DNA of 64,000 bases, taken from assembly GCA_020809705.1 (NCBI GenBank), contig CP085831.1:1922001-1986000 (forward strand), written 5' to 3'. Below are positions 11,441 through 21,180 of this stretch, one piece after another. Made by a program: the position numbers and the translations under genes. Within the stretch, counting starts at the first letter, position 1. Each line of letters begins with the position of its first letter. Below the pieces are notes generated by a model. The model did not search any database, was not told the origin of the DNA, and was given only the letters and a program-made list of their open reading frames with translations. This DNA is from Calonectria ilicicola (Eukaryota; Ascomycota; Sordariomycetes; Hypocreales; Nectriaceae).

Positions 11441-12517
11441 ATGGCCGTTTTACTCGATCTTCCAAACGAGGTTCTCCACCTAATCTGCACCGCACTCTGT
11501 CCACACTGTCTCTGTGATACAGATACTGAGTTTAATCTCTCCAAAAACTCTCTAATCTCGGTTTCCACATCCGATAGATCAAACCAGTCCATTAGGGCTT
11601 TGGCGTTCATATGCCGGGCATCACACCGACTCTACGCCATCGGCATACCAGTTCTATACCATCAAATATCCGAGGCTGTATTCTTTCGATCATGCACTAC
11701 GCTGTTCCTCCGTACAGTTTGCCGCCGGGCTGAATTCGCTGCCAACGTCATGCATGTGGTGGTGAATACATGGGTTGGTCTGAATCCCGGCCACAACACA
11801 ATTCTCAATGATGCAACCAAAGCACTAGGAATCATTCCCCTTTCGATCAACTGGGGAAAATATCCTATATCATATGAAGAAGATGAAGAGGCAGAAAACA
11901 TTCGACGACGTCATGCATTCGTTATCGACTTGATTCTGGGCTTTGCTTTCAATTTGGATCATCTGAGCCTGCGAGTGTCCCCGGGACTTCGAATTGGGGG
12001 AAATCTTCCTCCAACAACGCACTTTTATTCCTTGACGAAGCTCCAAGTTACAAATTTCCACAGCTCGGAGGGGTTTTCACCGCAGATACTGGAACCTCTC
12101 TTCGCAAGAGCTCCCAATTTGGAATATTTGGAACTTAGTAGGTGTTTTTCGGCCCCTTCAGGGGAGCTTTTGAGAAAGCTAAAGGTCCTTAAATTTTTCA
12201 TGTCCATGCTAAGCCAGGGATCACTAAAGAGCATAGCATCTTATTGCAAAGACCTTCAAGTTTTTGTATTTCGAGATTTCCAAGCAACGAAATTTAGTCG
12301 TCCTGTTATCGACAATCCAGTCACTGTCAAAGATTTAATCGAAGAAATGATTCCCTGCAGAGAAACACTGCGACACCTCGAAGTGGACATTGGAACATCT
12401 TCAGGCCGTGCAGATATTGATAAAAACGAGATCATCCCAACACTAGCGCAATTTCCAATATTGAAGATTGTCAAATTAGGCGAACGATACGTTTGCTGCA
12501 AGCAAGAATTGAATTGA
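11441..12517 (+). CDS. F-box protein, LRR-like C-terminus
   Basis: Single exon of 358 residues from ATG 11441. The open frame runs upstream to a TTG at 11402, but the F-box begins directly after this ATG. Residues about 5-20 (LDLPNEVLHLICTALC) are an F-box helix that would bind Skp1 in an SCF ubiquitin ligase. The remainder contains repeated leucine-rich stretches (FNLDHLSLRVSP, LTKLQVTNF, APNLEYLELSRC, ILKIVKLGERY) spaced like irregular leucine-rich repeats, which would recruit a substrate. There is no signal peptide or membrane segment. Such proteins are numerous and poorly conserved in Pezizomycotina. The target is unknown. Confidence 0.8.
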   Translation: MAVLLDLPNEVLHLICTALCPHCLCDTDTEFNLSKNSLISVSTSDRSNQSIRALAFICRASHRLYAIGIPVLYHQISEAVFFRSCTTLFLRTVCRRAEFAANVMHVVVNTWVGLNPGHNTILNDATKALGIIPLSINWGKYPISYEEDEEAENIRRRHAFVIDLILGFAFNLDHLSLRVSPGLRIGGNLPPTTHFYSLTKLQVTNFHSSEGFSPQILEPLFARAPNLEYLELSRCFSAPSGELLRKLKVLKFFMSMLSQGSLKSIASYCKDLQVFVFRDFQATKFSRPVIDNPVTVKDLIEEMIPCRETLRHLEVDIGTSSGRADIDKNEIIPTLAQFPILKIVKLGERYVCCKQELN

Positions 12518-13800
12518 ACGGTGCTTGAGAAATCTTATGTGTATGGATTGGAAATTTTAACGATCTACGGCATATTGAGTGATGAACTAGGTAATTAATT
12601 GATCGTCTCTTTGGACACCAACAACAGAGATGAGGAGACGCGACAGTGGCGTCAAAATTGCATGGCTTCCAGCGCCAACAGAAATCAATCAGCAGATTTT
12701 GGAAATACGGAAGGATTGTTGTAATTTTATGCGATAGATGAGAGCAAATGTCTTTAGTTTTCTAAATTTAGCTCAAACTTGCACTGTGCATTGGTCAATT
12801 TGCCTCTTTTCTTGGTCTTGCTAGATCGAGTGGAGGCATCAATTCAGAGATGCTGTGCTGTCGTTGTTATGTATTGAATTGTCGGCTGTTTTTTCTCGTA
12901 TCATCAGTGCTAACGCGCAGCAACCAAAGTTACTCCCTCAGCCAACGCATTGAAGCAACCTAGGGTAGCTAGGTGAAGCCTTCACCATCCGGCCTTGATG
13001 CACCCTGTCTGCTCACGTGTGTAAGCCATGACCAGCTCGAGTTCGGGTGCTCTCACACCATCCATCGTCCACTGGACCTGACAGGCTGGCGTCATCGGCA
13101 GACTGCGCCGGGGGAGCTTCCCGGGGCCCACCATGTCTGCAAACCCCATAAATGCTACGTGTAAGGCGTACGGCCATTGGCGACAGGGATAAGGCTGGTT
13201 GCGGGATGGTCCTACAATCTGGCAGCCAGAGGTCCCGATGAAACGCGTGCGCCGATCGTGAATGGCAAAAAGGCCGCTAAATTGAAACAAGAAAAAGAAA
13301 CGGAGGCGCTAATGAGTCCGTGAGTGAGGCAATTGACGCCCAATAGTGTCATGACGTAGGGCCGGCTCGGTGGCTGGGCTGTCGGATGCACCAATTATAG
13401 GTCAATGGCTTCCGAACGCATGTAGGAATCGGCTCATTTTCCAATCTCCGATTGTTTACAGCATCCCCACACCTGGTTGGCCGCATACACGTCGGAGTGA
13501 GCAGTTTCGCGAACCAAAAGCAAGCATAGTGTTGCTGTCATGCTTGGCGCGTGCATGCAGCTTCGTTGTCGGCTCACCGAGTGGGTTCGCCATTTGTTCC
13601 GATTGTTGATGGTTGTTTGCGGGGCACGAACTTGAGCATTTCGTCTGCCTTTGCCGAAGCCGAAGTCGAGTATATAAGTGTCCAATGTTTCTGTGAAGTT
13701 GAGCGAACATTCCAGATCAATCCAGTCCATTCTACAACAATCTCCTCACTCACTCAATCAACCAACCAACCAACCAACTCCCCCTCTTTAAACCATCAAA
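12518..13800. other. Intergenic / promoter of the 13801 gene
   Basis: No gene is supported. Several overlapping frames on both strands (12973-13394 and 13434-13730) look like chance frames in GC-balanced DNA. The last 130 bases carry a TATA box and a CAAC-repeat leader, listed separately. Confidence 0.55.
13671..13678 (+). promoter_or_regulatory. TATA box of the 13801 gene
   Basis: TATATAAG lies 130 bases upstream of the ATG. It is followed by a pyrimidine- and CAAC-rich leader with a run of CAAC repeats at about 13755-13778, a common leader type for highly expressed fungal genes. Confidence 0.55.
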
Positions 13801-14281
13801 ATGTCTTCTCCCGCCACGTGAGTTCCCCTTTCAGTCAATCCAATACTTCCCATTCCCTTTAACATCGAATCATCAGTCCTGCCGTCGAGGAACCCCCCGT
13901 CCTCAAGCCCGAGGTCGAGGTGCCCCCGACTGCTGCTCCCGCTCCCGCTTTGCCTATTGCAAAGCGTACTGCGTGAGCTCCGATGTAATTGACCTTCTAA
14001 GGAACGAATCTGACCAGTGAACAGTCTCTCCAAGGACGGCCAGTTCGTCGTTCCTCTGCCCACCTCCACTGGCCTCTCCGCCCCCGCTGGTATGTTTGAA
14101 ACACCACCTTATTGCCCAGAAAGCATCTAACGAGTGTACAGGCCAGCTGCTGAAGGGACCTACCGATGCTGAGGGCAACCCCACCGCTGCTGCCCTCCTC
14201 GTCGGTATCAAGCTTGATCTTGAGGCTGAGGTTCACTTGACTGCTCGCGTCAAGGGTGATCTCACTGTTGGACTGTACTAA
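13801..14281 (+). CDS. Small conserved-looking Pro/Ala-rich protein, four exons
   Basis: Exons 13801-13817, 13877-13972, 14025-14089 and 14142-14281, joined across introns of 59, 52 and 52 nt with donors GTGAGT, GTGAGC and GTATGT and CAG or ACAG acceptors. The product has 105 residues. It starts MSSPAT, then a Pro/Glu/Ala-rich segment (about residues 10-38, EEPPVLKPEVEVPPTAAP), then a more ordered C-terminal half: LSKDGQFVVPLPTSTGLSAP, QLLKGPTDAEGNPTAA, LLVGIKLDLEAEVHLTARVK, ending LTVGLY. No signal peptide or membrane helix. Coding exons use C-ending codons strongly, and the promoter has a clear TATA box, both suggesting high expression. No continuous frame covers the gene; splicing is needed. 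I do not recognise a named family or function. Confidence 0.85.
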
Positions 14282-14657
14282 ATACGGGTGTACATGATTA
14301 AACGAATGGGATTTTTTGTGGGAAATGACTGCGATAGATATCTTCTAAGCTTAAAAATACAATATGCGTGACATCAGCTCTCCAGGAGGGACGTTGAATG
14401 TATCCGCAACCTATCACTCAATTCATCTCCACTCTTGCCCAGTTTGATCGCCCGCGTTTGACTACAAGTAGCTTAGAGCCATAAATTCATACTATCAGTG
14501 TGATGACTGTGTAATTTTAGCGTTATATAGGTAAGAAAGCTTGAATTCAATCTGTTTTGACGTAGCATTCTTCAAACTATTGCCTAATGCAAATAAATAG
14601 CCATCATGCGAGAAAAAGAAATAATAAGTTCCAACAAAAGCGTGGTACAAAAAGCCC
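14282..14657. other. Convergent 3' region
   Basis: About 375 bases between two convergent genes. It is somewhat AT-rich and no feature is recognised. Confidence 0.5.
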
Positions 14658-15500
14658 TCATTCGTTATTCGCATTGAGGACATCGTCAAGGATTTTCCAT
14701 GTGTGCTCCTCAACTTTCTTGATCTGATCCGGAGTCCAAGTGGGCTTGTTTTTTGCCAAATTGCCCTGAGCATCAACGCAATGCCAGAAACCCTCCCTGT
14801 GCTGTGCGCATTCATCTGTGGCCGTTAGGAGCGCCTTTGCGCAATCTTCTGGCGACACGGCGATGAACTGATTCACAACTCGTGAAGGACCTCGCAGATA
14901 CCAGGGAAGTGACTCAAAGAGGTCTGTCTTGACAATGCCTGGATAGGCATGAATGAAGTTTCGCGCGGTAGAATTTTCAGCGTTCTGCTGGGCGTACAAC
15001 TGAATCATAGCATCGTTCATCGAGATGCAGTGACTGGCAGCATTTCCCAGGCTGTAGTTTTTCTTGAGGTCCAAGTCATCCCACACAAGGTGGTTGGGGT
15101 TTCCACGAATACCATCCAGCACAATAAGGATCTTAGCATTGTCTTTGAGGACAGGCATGAGTTCTCGAATGAGAAGCTGTCTGCCGTAATAGTGCAACGC
15201 CATTTTGTTATCCAATCCTTCGGGCGTTTCGGTTCGCCCTGCCGTTGTGAGAATTCCTTGGCTGAGAACGAGAATATCCAGCTTTTCTTCGTCGTCTGAC
15301 TTGTACTCATCTGCATATTGCTTAATAGATCGCATTTTTGATGCATCTAGCGCGCGGAATTGAATGTTGGGATGAGGAATGTTGGCTGGCTTGGTGCGAC
15401 CGCTGATGGTGACGGTGGAGGAAGCATTGGCAGCGATGCGACAGGCAATCGCATAGCCGATGCCGCCAGTGCCTCCAACTACCAAAGCTCTAGTGGTCAT
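14658..15500 (-). CDS. Short-chain dehydrogenase/reductase-like protein
   Basis: Single exon, 280 residues, ATG at 15498-15500. The N-terminus MTTRALVVGGTGGIGYAIA carries the TGxxxGIG-type dinucleotide-binding loop, followed by an SGRT turn with a basic residue that suggests NADP(H), and LDILVLSQGIL in place of the NNAG strand. The region that normally holds Ser...YxxxK reads KKNYSLGNAASHCISMNDAM, so a Tyr is present but the Lys four residues on is missing. The C-terminal helix region (YPGIVKTDLFESLPWYL) is SDR-like. The size is normal for a fungal SDR. It is divergent from the Zn(II)2Cys6 regulator across a 656-base shared promoter, suggesting joint regulation. Catalysis is uncertain because of the altered motif. 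Confidence 0.85.
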   Translation of the reverse strand: MTTRALVVGGTGGIGYAIACRIAANASSTVTISGRTKPANIPHPNIQFRALDASKMRSIKQYADEYKSDDEEKLDILVLSQGILTTAGRTETPEGLDNKMALHYYGRQLLIRELMPVLKDNAKILIVLDGIRGNPNHLVWDDLDLKKNYSLGNAASHCISMNDAMIQLYAQQNAENSTARNFIHAYPGIVKTDLFESLPWYLRGPSRVVNQFIAVSPEDCAKALLTATDECAQHREGFWHCVDAQGNLAKNKPTWTPDQIKKVEEHTWKILDDVLNANNE

Positions 15501-15649
15501 ATTCGTATCGTGGAATCCGCAAGGTGTTAGAGGATGATGCAGACAACGTGCTGCAGGTAGGGAGCAGAGTGGAGTTCTGAACGTGGCCCGTTGGTGAGGG
15601 GATTCAAACTTGGCGCGTTTTTAAAACGACGCTAAATTCGGAAATAGGA

Positions 15650-15661
15650 CGGATAAGTCCG
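15650..15661. promoter_or_regulatory. CGG-N6-CCG inverted repeat in the SDR/regulator promoter
   Basis: CGG (15650-15652) and CCG (15659-15661) flank six bases. A further CGG lies at 15639-15641. Inverted CGG triplets are the usual sites of Zn(II)2Cys6 dimers. It lies 150 bases upstream of the SDR start and 496 bases upstream of the regulator start. Binding is inferred. Confidence 0.4.
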
Positions 15662-16156
15662 ATTGGTGATTGGTGGTTGCACAGGAATGCTTTGTTCGTG
15701 ATGAATCAAGACAATCGCTCAGCAGCATTTTGTCAGAATCTTGGCCTCTATTGCTGCTTACAATGCCACTTCTATGTTAGAATCAAATTTACTCCCATGG
15801 GTTAAGATAAAGGAAAGAAAAGCAAGACAGAGCATGCGCAACTATCATTGTCTGTCTCTTTGTGGCGCCCGCAGATCACAGAATGCATACACCTACTCAT
15901 GCATCATCATGATATTTACCTTGCTCATTTTAACCGCATAGTGAGCAAGACTCTGTAATATTGGCGATCTGATTGGCAATCGTCAGCTTAGCAGGGGCTG
16001 CCAAAGATGGGTCTCGTCAAGAATCCTCCCAGCGTCGCTTAGTAATTGACAAAGACGTGGCAAGGCTACGGCTGCCTGACTTTATCTTGCACTAAAAATC
16101 TCATCTGAAATGAGAGCAACAGGATTACCCCATTCTGAAATTGATCAGACGCTACA

Positions 16157-17712
16157 ATGCCTGGGGTTCCTACTTCTCGTGGATGCAATAGTTGTCGAGC
16201 CAAGAAGAAAAAGGTAAGCGACAACTAACCTGATCATGCGTAGCCGACCCTTGTTAATGCTGACCGCCTCAGTGCGATGAGGCAAAACCTTCCTGCACTA
16301 GGTGTACTCTTCTCAAGATCAAATGCGTTGGGAGTGGTGTCAAGAGGTTCAAATTCATGCCTATCAAAAACGTCCGCAACAGCGTCATCACGATCACGTC
16401 TCCTCGACCCGCTCCTAGTAATGAAATTACTAAACTTGCAGGCGAATTGGTTTCTCTCCTAAAAATTCAGGATGTGAGATACGATGGTTTCGCATATGTA
16501 GATTTCCTTCACGAACTCCCCCGCCGTCTGGGTTCCAACCCAACAGTCGATGCAGGGATAAAAGCTGGCGTTGCTGCATTCAAGGCCATCTATGACAAAA
16601 ACCACAAAGCACGAGCATTACACAGTGGAATCGATGCCATGTCAAAATTGAGGGTGTCTTTGCAAAGTCCGGAACAAGCTAGTACTCCCGACACTATGTG
16701 TGCGATTGTTCTTGCAGGAGCATGCCATGTAAGAAACCTCACTATTTCAATAATTTGCCAAACAATGCTAATCTGAATCAAAATGAATGAATAGAGATGG
16801 ATCGGTGGCCACAGTTTGCATCCACCAAAAAATGGGAGAATTCTCATGCGTTTATTAGGTGATGCAGTGGCCCGGGGGCGTATAAGTGACTTTTCTGACA
16901 ATCTACTTGAACAAATTATGGGGTTTATAGTATGTCTTTTCACCATTAATCCAACACTTTGGAAACCACATCCACTGATATTTAAACCACAGATAGGAGA
17001 GAGCTTTTGGGATCACGAAATTGAATTTCATCCATGGTTCTGGGACATCTTTGATGAAAAGGCTGGTGCACGGCCAGTGCTTCACAGTCCCATCGTCAGC
17101 GCGTTACCTCAGTCAATGATTGAAGTAGCAATATATCTTCGTGACCCTGGAAGATACATCTATCAGATACGTTGCGTATACGACCTGATGCTTTCCGAAC
17201 AGGAACATCTTTATACAACCGTTGAAGAAATGAGAATCGCTGCTGCAAACCCAAACGCATCGATCACAACCCAGCGACTTAGCATGGGCTACAACCTTTC
17301 ATTTATTACTTTCTTATCGCAAGCCTTGATTTTGAATCGCGTCCTTCAGATATATCAAGGAGATGTGGATCTCTGTGACGAGTCCGTCAAGTTTTGTGAC
17401 GACATCATTGCGCACGCCAAGGCGAGTACCAAGGATCGACCATTTGGTTCTTCTGCTGTCCCAGGGTCCCTTATGGCAGCTGCTGCAACAGCATCGGAGC
17501 CAGGTAGGGTTTTAGAGCTAAATAGACTAATGGCAGATTACCAAAGCGATTTTGATGGAGTCAACTACTTTGTAAACACGCAGCAACTCAAGCGTGTTTT
17601 TGAGTCAATGGAAAGTCATTTCATTTCCAATAACAAGGGGATTGAAAACGTACAAGAAGAGGAAAGGTGGCATCCTAACATGGAAGGAGTCGTAGAGTGT
17701 ACTATACTATGA
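16157..17712 (+). CDS. Zn(II)2Cys6 fungal transcription factor
   Basis: Exons 16157-16213, 16273-16728, 16795-16929 and 16993-17712; 455 residues. Intron 1 (59 nt, GTAAGC...CTCAG) splits the zinc cluster after Lys19, so no single frame shows it. The joined sequence has Cys at residues 10, 13, 20, 27, 30 and 37 (C-x2-C-x6-C-x6-C-x2-C-x6-C) with a basic RAKKKK loop: a complete Gal4-type binuclear cluster. Intron 2 (66 nt) has a TGCTAAT-like branch site. Intron 3 (63 nt, GTATGT...CACAG) is in frame; if retained it would add 21 hydrophobic residues. The C-terminal part is mostly helical and resembles the fungal-specific regulatory domain. It probably controls the divergent SDR and perhaps nearby metabolic genes. 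Confidence 0.85.
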
Positions 17713-18515
17713 GGAAACTTAGAAGCACACATCAATTGGACAAATTACAGTAGTCTTGAAGGAAAACATAGAATCCAGTAGAGTGATGTGAGATCCTGTG
17801 TTAATTTAGAACACCGCACTTGACTGGTAGTCAGTCCTTCGGCATATATGTTACACGTGACTATCCTCGATTATACGAGACAAGAGGGTCATGCACTTTA
17901 CTCCCCTCTCATGCTTGCATAAGATGTCTCTCGGACAAAATAGAAAACAGCGGTCAAAAGCAGGATCTCGATGACGTCGGAGTCAACTGTGTGGCTGGCT
18001 TCGCCAATTTCCGCACTAGCCCAACGCAAGCCACTGACTCAGATTTGGTCAAGCCAATGCGCTGTCTGTCAGAAGGGGGACTCTTTACAAGAGAAATGTT
18101 GGTATTACTAAGGCAGTTTAGGGATTGTATATGGCCACATCACAATCAGTCTACGGATGTGGGTGCTCATACCTAAAAAGAAATTCATATTGTGAGAGTG
18201 GTAATGGCATTGTCAGCGTGGAGTTGTCGTTTGATCTAGCAGGCTTCACACTGTCCATCTCCACTGATCTGCACGCTGGTGCTCGCCCGCAAGCGACTAA
18301 GGGCTTGTCGGGGGGTTGTATTTGAGACATCCCCATTTTGCAAGAAGAAAAATACGTATGGCGTTGCTAGCGAACAGCCTAGCCACTAAGTAAAGGGGCA
18401 AAGTCAGATCGACAGGGGGCTGATGTCTGCAACTCGATCATTATTTAGATCGATCCCAGCTGCTCATCGTGAGTTTCATCATTCACCATCAGCTTCATCA
18501 ACGTCAACTATCACC
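17713..18515. other. Intergenic / hydrophobin promoter
   Basis: About 800 bases with no supported gene; the frame at 17820-18176 is not protein-like. The last part is the promoter and leader of the hydrophobin. Confidence 0.5.
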
Positions 18516-18937
18516 ATGAAAGGTATTTTCGTTCTTGTTTTAGCCGCCATGGCTGTGGCTCAGAATTGCAGCCCAAACCCAGTTCAATGCTGCAACAGGG
18601 GAGTGATGCCTGCATCCCAGGTCCCCTTTAAAGAGGTTCTCCCAGATAAGGATTTCAATAAATTACCTGCCGGTATTCAAAACACGAACATCCCGGTCGG
18701 ACTTGATTGTGCGCACTCCAAATACCTTGCATATTTTTTGGGTTCAACTAATATAGTCATCAAGGCCAGGCTATTGACGTTGTTGGGGAGCCTAACTGTC
18801 AAGAGCAACCTGTATGTTGCGACAATACCAATTTTGTAAGTATTATGATTCGAGAAATACCAAAATATGCCCTTGTCTAACAAAGCTAGGGTGGTGTGGT
18901 CGCTCTTGGATGCACACCGGTAAACTTAAATCTCTAG
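18516..18937 (+). CDS. Class I hydrophobin
   Basis: Exons 18516-18708, 18765-18835 and 18890-18937, giving 103 residues. Intron 1 (56 nt, GTGCGC, CTAAT branch, AAG acceptor) splits the fourth Cys codon (T+GC). Intron 2 (54 nt) is GTAAGT with a TCTAAC branch and TAG acceptor. A signal peptide (MKGIFVLVLAAMAVAQ) is followed by eight cysteines in hydrophobin order: C-x6-CC-x38-C-x10-C-x5-CC-x12-C plus a 7-residue tail. The spacing and the motifs IPVGLDC, QPVCC and ALGCTPV fit class I. The unspliced frame (18423-18839) shows only three cysteines before running off, so the gene is easily missed. A further ATG 31 codons upstream (18423) is in frame but would bury the signal peptide. The secreted protein would self-assemble on aerial hyphae or spores. 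Confidence 0.9.
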
Positions 18938-19921
18938 TTTTGTGCCTGTAAATTTGATGTTGGATTGGCTAAGATCGCTGGAGGAGTTTGTGATTTGGAA
19001 TCGAAGGTCCTAACAGGTCGTATGGACAGGGTAAGGTATCTGGCTTCTTACCTCGGTCTGGGACGACGGTCTTTGCGAGGCGTTATCACTTTTGGAATAT
19101 GCTGTGGATGAATCGATGTTTGGACAGTCATGTTGCAACCTTGCGCCCACGCATCTATTTGGGATGAGATGAACTAATGCATCGCACCATGTGAATCCTA
19201 GCTATTTTAATGCATCTTTTGTCGCATCCTGTCTTAATCCAGGACTTGTCCCGCAATTTACTGCGCTGGCATTGTCGCACCATGTGATTGATAGACCGCT
19301 ACTATGCCCAGGCTTATCGCTCGCCCAGGTCATAATTGTACCACTAGCTGCAATAATCACACGCTATTTTGTTGCTCTTGATCACTGCGGCCTGGTGATC
19401 AATATTGTGACCATTCAATGATAGTCGAAATGGAAAATTTCAGTGACGTCTCAGTATAATGATAACACATAAAATTTAGCTATTCTTTATAGGTACTGTA
19501 TTATATCGGCTGCGACTCTATATTCAATGTGCAGAAACTTTTGAGTTCTCCTGTGAGGCGCTTTGTATAAAATAAGAGTCTTCGTGCGAGCACAAATGCG
19601 TGTTGTTAGATGCACACATAAAAATCAAAATTCAAGATATTTGTATACAACAGATGAAAGTAAATAGAAAGAACTGAGTTGTTTTAATATTTATAATTGA
19701 GTTATTGTAAAATAATTATTTCAATCGAAAGTTTGGCTCTTAATTAAATGTTAATGAATTTTCTTAGCCTCCCTCCATGACGGGGAATTGGACATGGCCG
19801 ATCTAGATTCCCTTTGATCCCATATAACTTTCGCCACGAGCAATGGGTACCCATTCATGCCTTAGTATATCACCAGTCTCGACCTATTCATGGATGCCAA
19901 AATTACCGTAGTCCAGATTCC
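18938..19921. other. Intergenic, no gene seen
   Basis: About 1 kb between the hydrophobin and the C2H2 gene, AT-rich toward 19640-19760. No supported coding sequence or RNA. Confidence 0.5.
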
Positions 19922-20620
19922 TTAATTAATTCGGGACTGCAAAAAGCGAAGAAACTTTCCTAATGGGCTATAGTAACCCAAATCTTCGCCACAGGCATCA
20001 CTCTCGACATGCTGAAGAAGTGCGCTCATGTAAAAGAATTGTGTTTCACAACATGGACACTCAAAATTGTAGCCAGAAACACTAGATTCATAATGGTGTG
20101 ATTGATAGCACTCAGATGCCAGATCATCGATTGTCCGACAATCAACACCAGAATCACATGTTCCAGCTTCCAGATGCAACATGGTCGCCGACTCCGTAGC
20201 AAAACGCCGCGGGCACCCGGGGCATTCGATATTTTTATCAAGATGAACTAGTTTGTGCTGCGAATTAATTAGTTAGTCGATGTAGGAAAGGCGCATGGGC
20301 TAAAGGGAAGCTTGGGACGAACGGACATTCTTTAGATTAGATTGGGAGCGGAATTGTTCCCCACACTCAGGACACATGTTGTGGGCGCTTTCGAGATGAT
20401 CGGTGACGTCGTGGAAATAATAGAACCCCTCGTGGCAGATAAAGCACATGGTGTGGTCGTTCTCATAATGGGCATTTAGTTCGCCTCTTGTTGGGAAATC
20501 GTCAGCACATTTGCCACAGACATGATGGTTCCGAGAGTCTCGGATATGCTGCCGCAAAGCTGATTCAGATCGGAAGGACCTGTCGCAGCGGTTGCAATAA
20601 TCATAGGCCCAATAACTCAT
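19922..20620 (-). CDS. C2H2 zinc-finger protein
   Basis: Minus strand, exons 20620-20327 and 20257-19922, 209 residues. The 69-nt intron begins GTCCGT, has a GACTAACTAAT branch and ends GCAG; it lies exactly inside a finger, between NLKN and HKLVH. At least five C2H2-like units follow one another: YCNRCDRSFRSESALRQH, VCGKCADDFPTRGELNAH, CFICHEGFYYFHDVTDH, CPECGEQFRSQSNLKNHK and ECPGCPRRFATES, plus a late ECPCCETQFFYMSALLQH. Linkers are not of the TGEKP type, so DNA binding is uncertain and RNA or protein binding is possible. It is divergent from the HET gene at 21181, sharing a 560-base promoter. Confidence 0.85.
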
Positions 20621-21180
20621 GTTCTGCTCTCTTGGGTCAGGAATACAGATTGTATTTGAGACGACTTTTGAGATTGTGGTTGATGCAACCAGCCTGATGC
20701 CTAATGTGGGGTAGTGACGATCGATTGATCAGTTCATCACTGACATAATGTCACGGCTACGGAAGAATAAACTGCCGAGACTAACTTCCGTGATTTCTAT
20801 CCCTAATGCACGACAGAAGCAAAAAAACAACACATAGAAAAGCCGGGTCCAGTCAGGCCACAGACGCAACATTTGAGAATGATAATGAGTCTCCGTCCAC
20901 GCTGAGGTCCGTGATTGGACCGACCCACTCCTTTAATACGTGAAAAATACTGCACTCTGATTGACTCAAAGTATACTTTCAACCACGTTGCCTGAGCATT
21001 GCAAGGGCATCGTAGACTTGGCGCTGACAACTTTATGCCCAATATCTACTGGAGTCACGTGACAATAATCATGGCTGAGCTGACATTCATAATTCTAGCC
21101 TCAACGTGAATTTTTAGTTTTGTTCTTTTTGCCTCGCATCTCACATTTTAATTGAGTATCACATCGACAAGGCCGTCCTC
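20621..21180. promoter_or_regulatory. Shared divergent promoter region (C2H2 gene / HET gene)
   Basis: The 560 bases between two divergent start codons must contain both promoters. I did not recognise a specific operator. Confidence 0.45.

Noticed and set aside
12973..13730. Several overlapping frames of 60-100 codons
   Set aside because: They overlap on both strands, have no domain content, and sit in the promoter region of the 13801 gene.
16930..16992. Coding reading of the third intron of the zinc-cluster regulator
   Set aside because: The segment is in frame and open, but GTATGT donor, CACAG acceptor and 63-base length favour an intron; retention remains possible.
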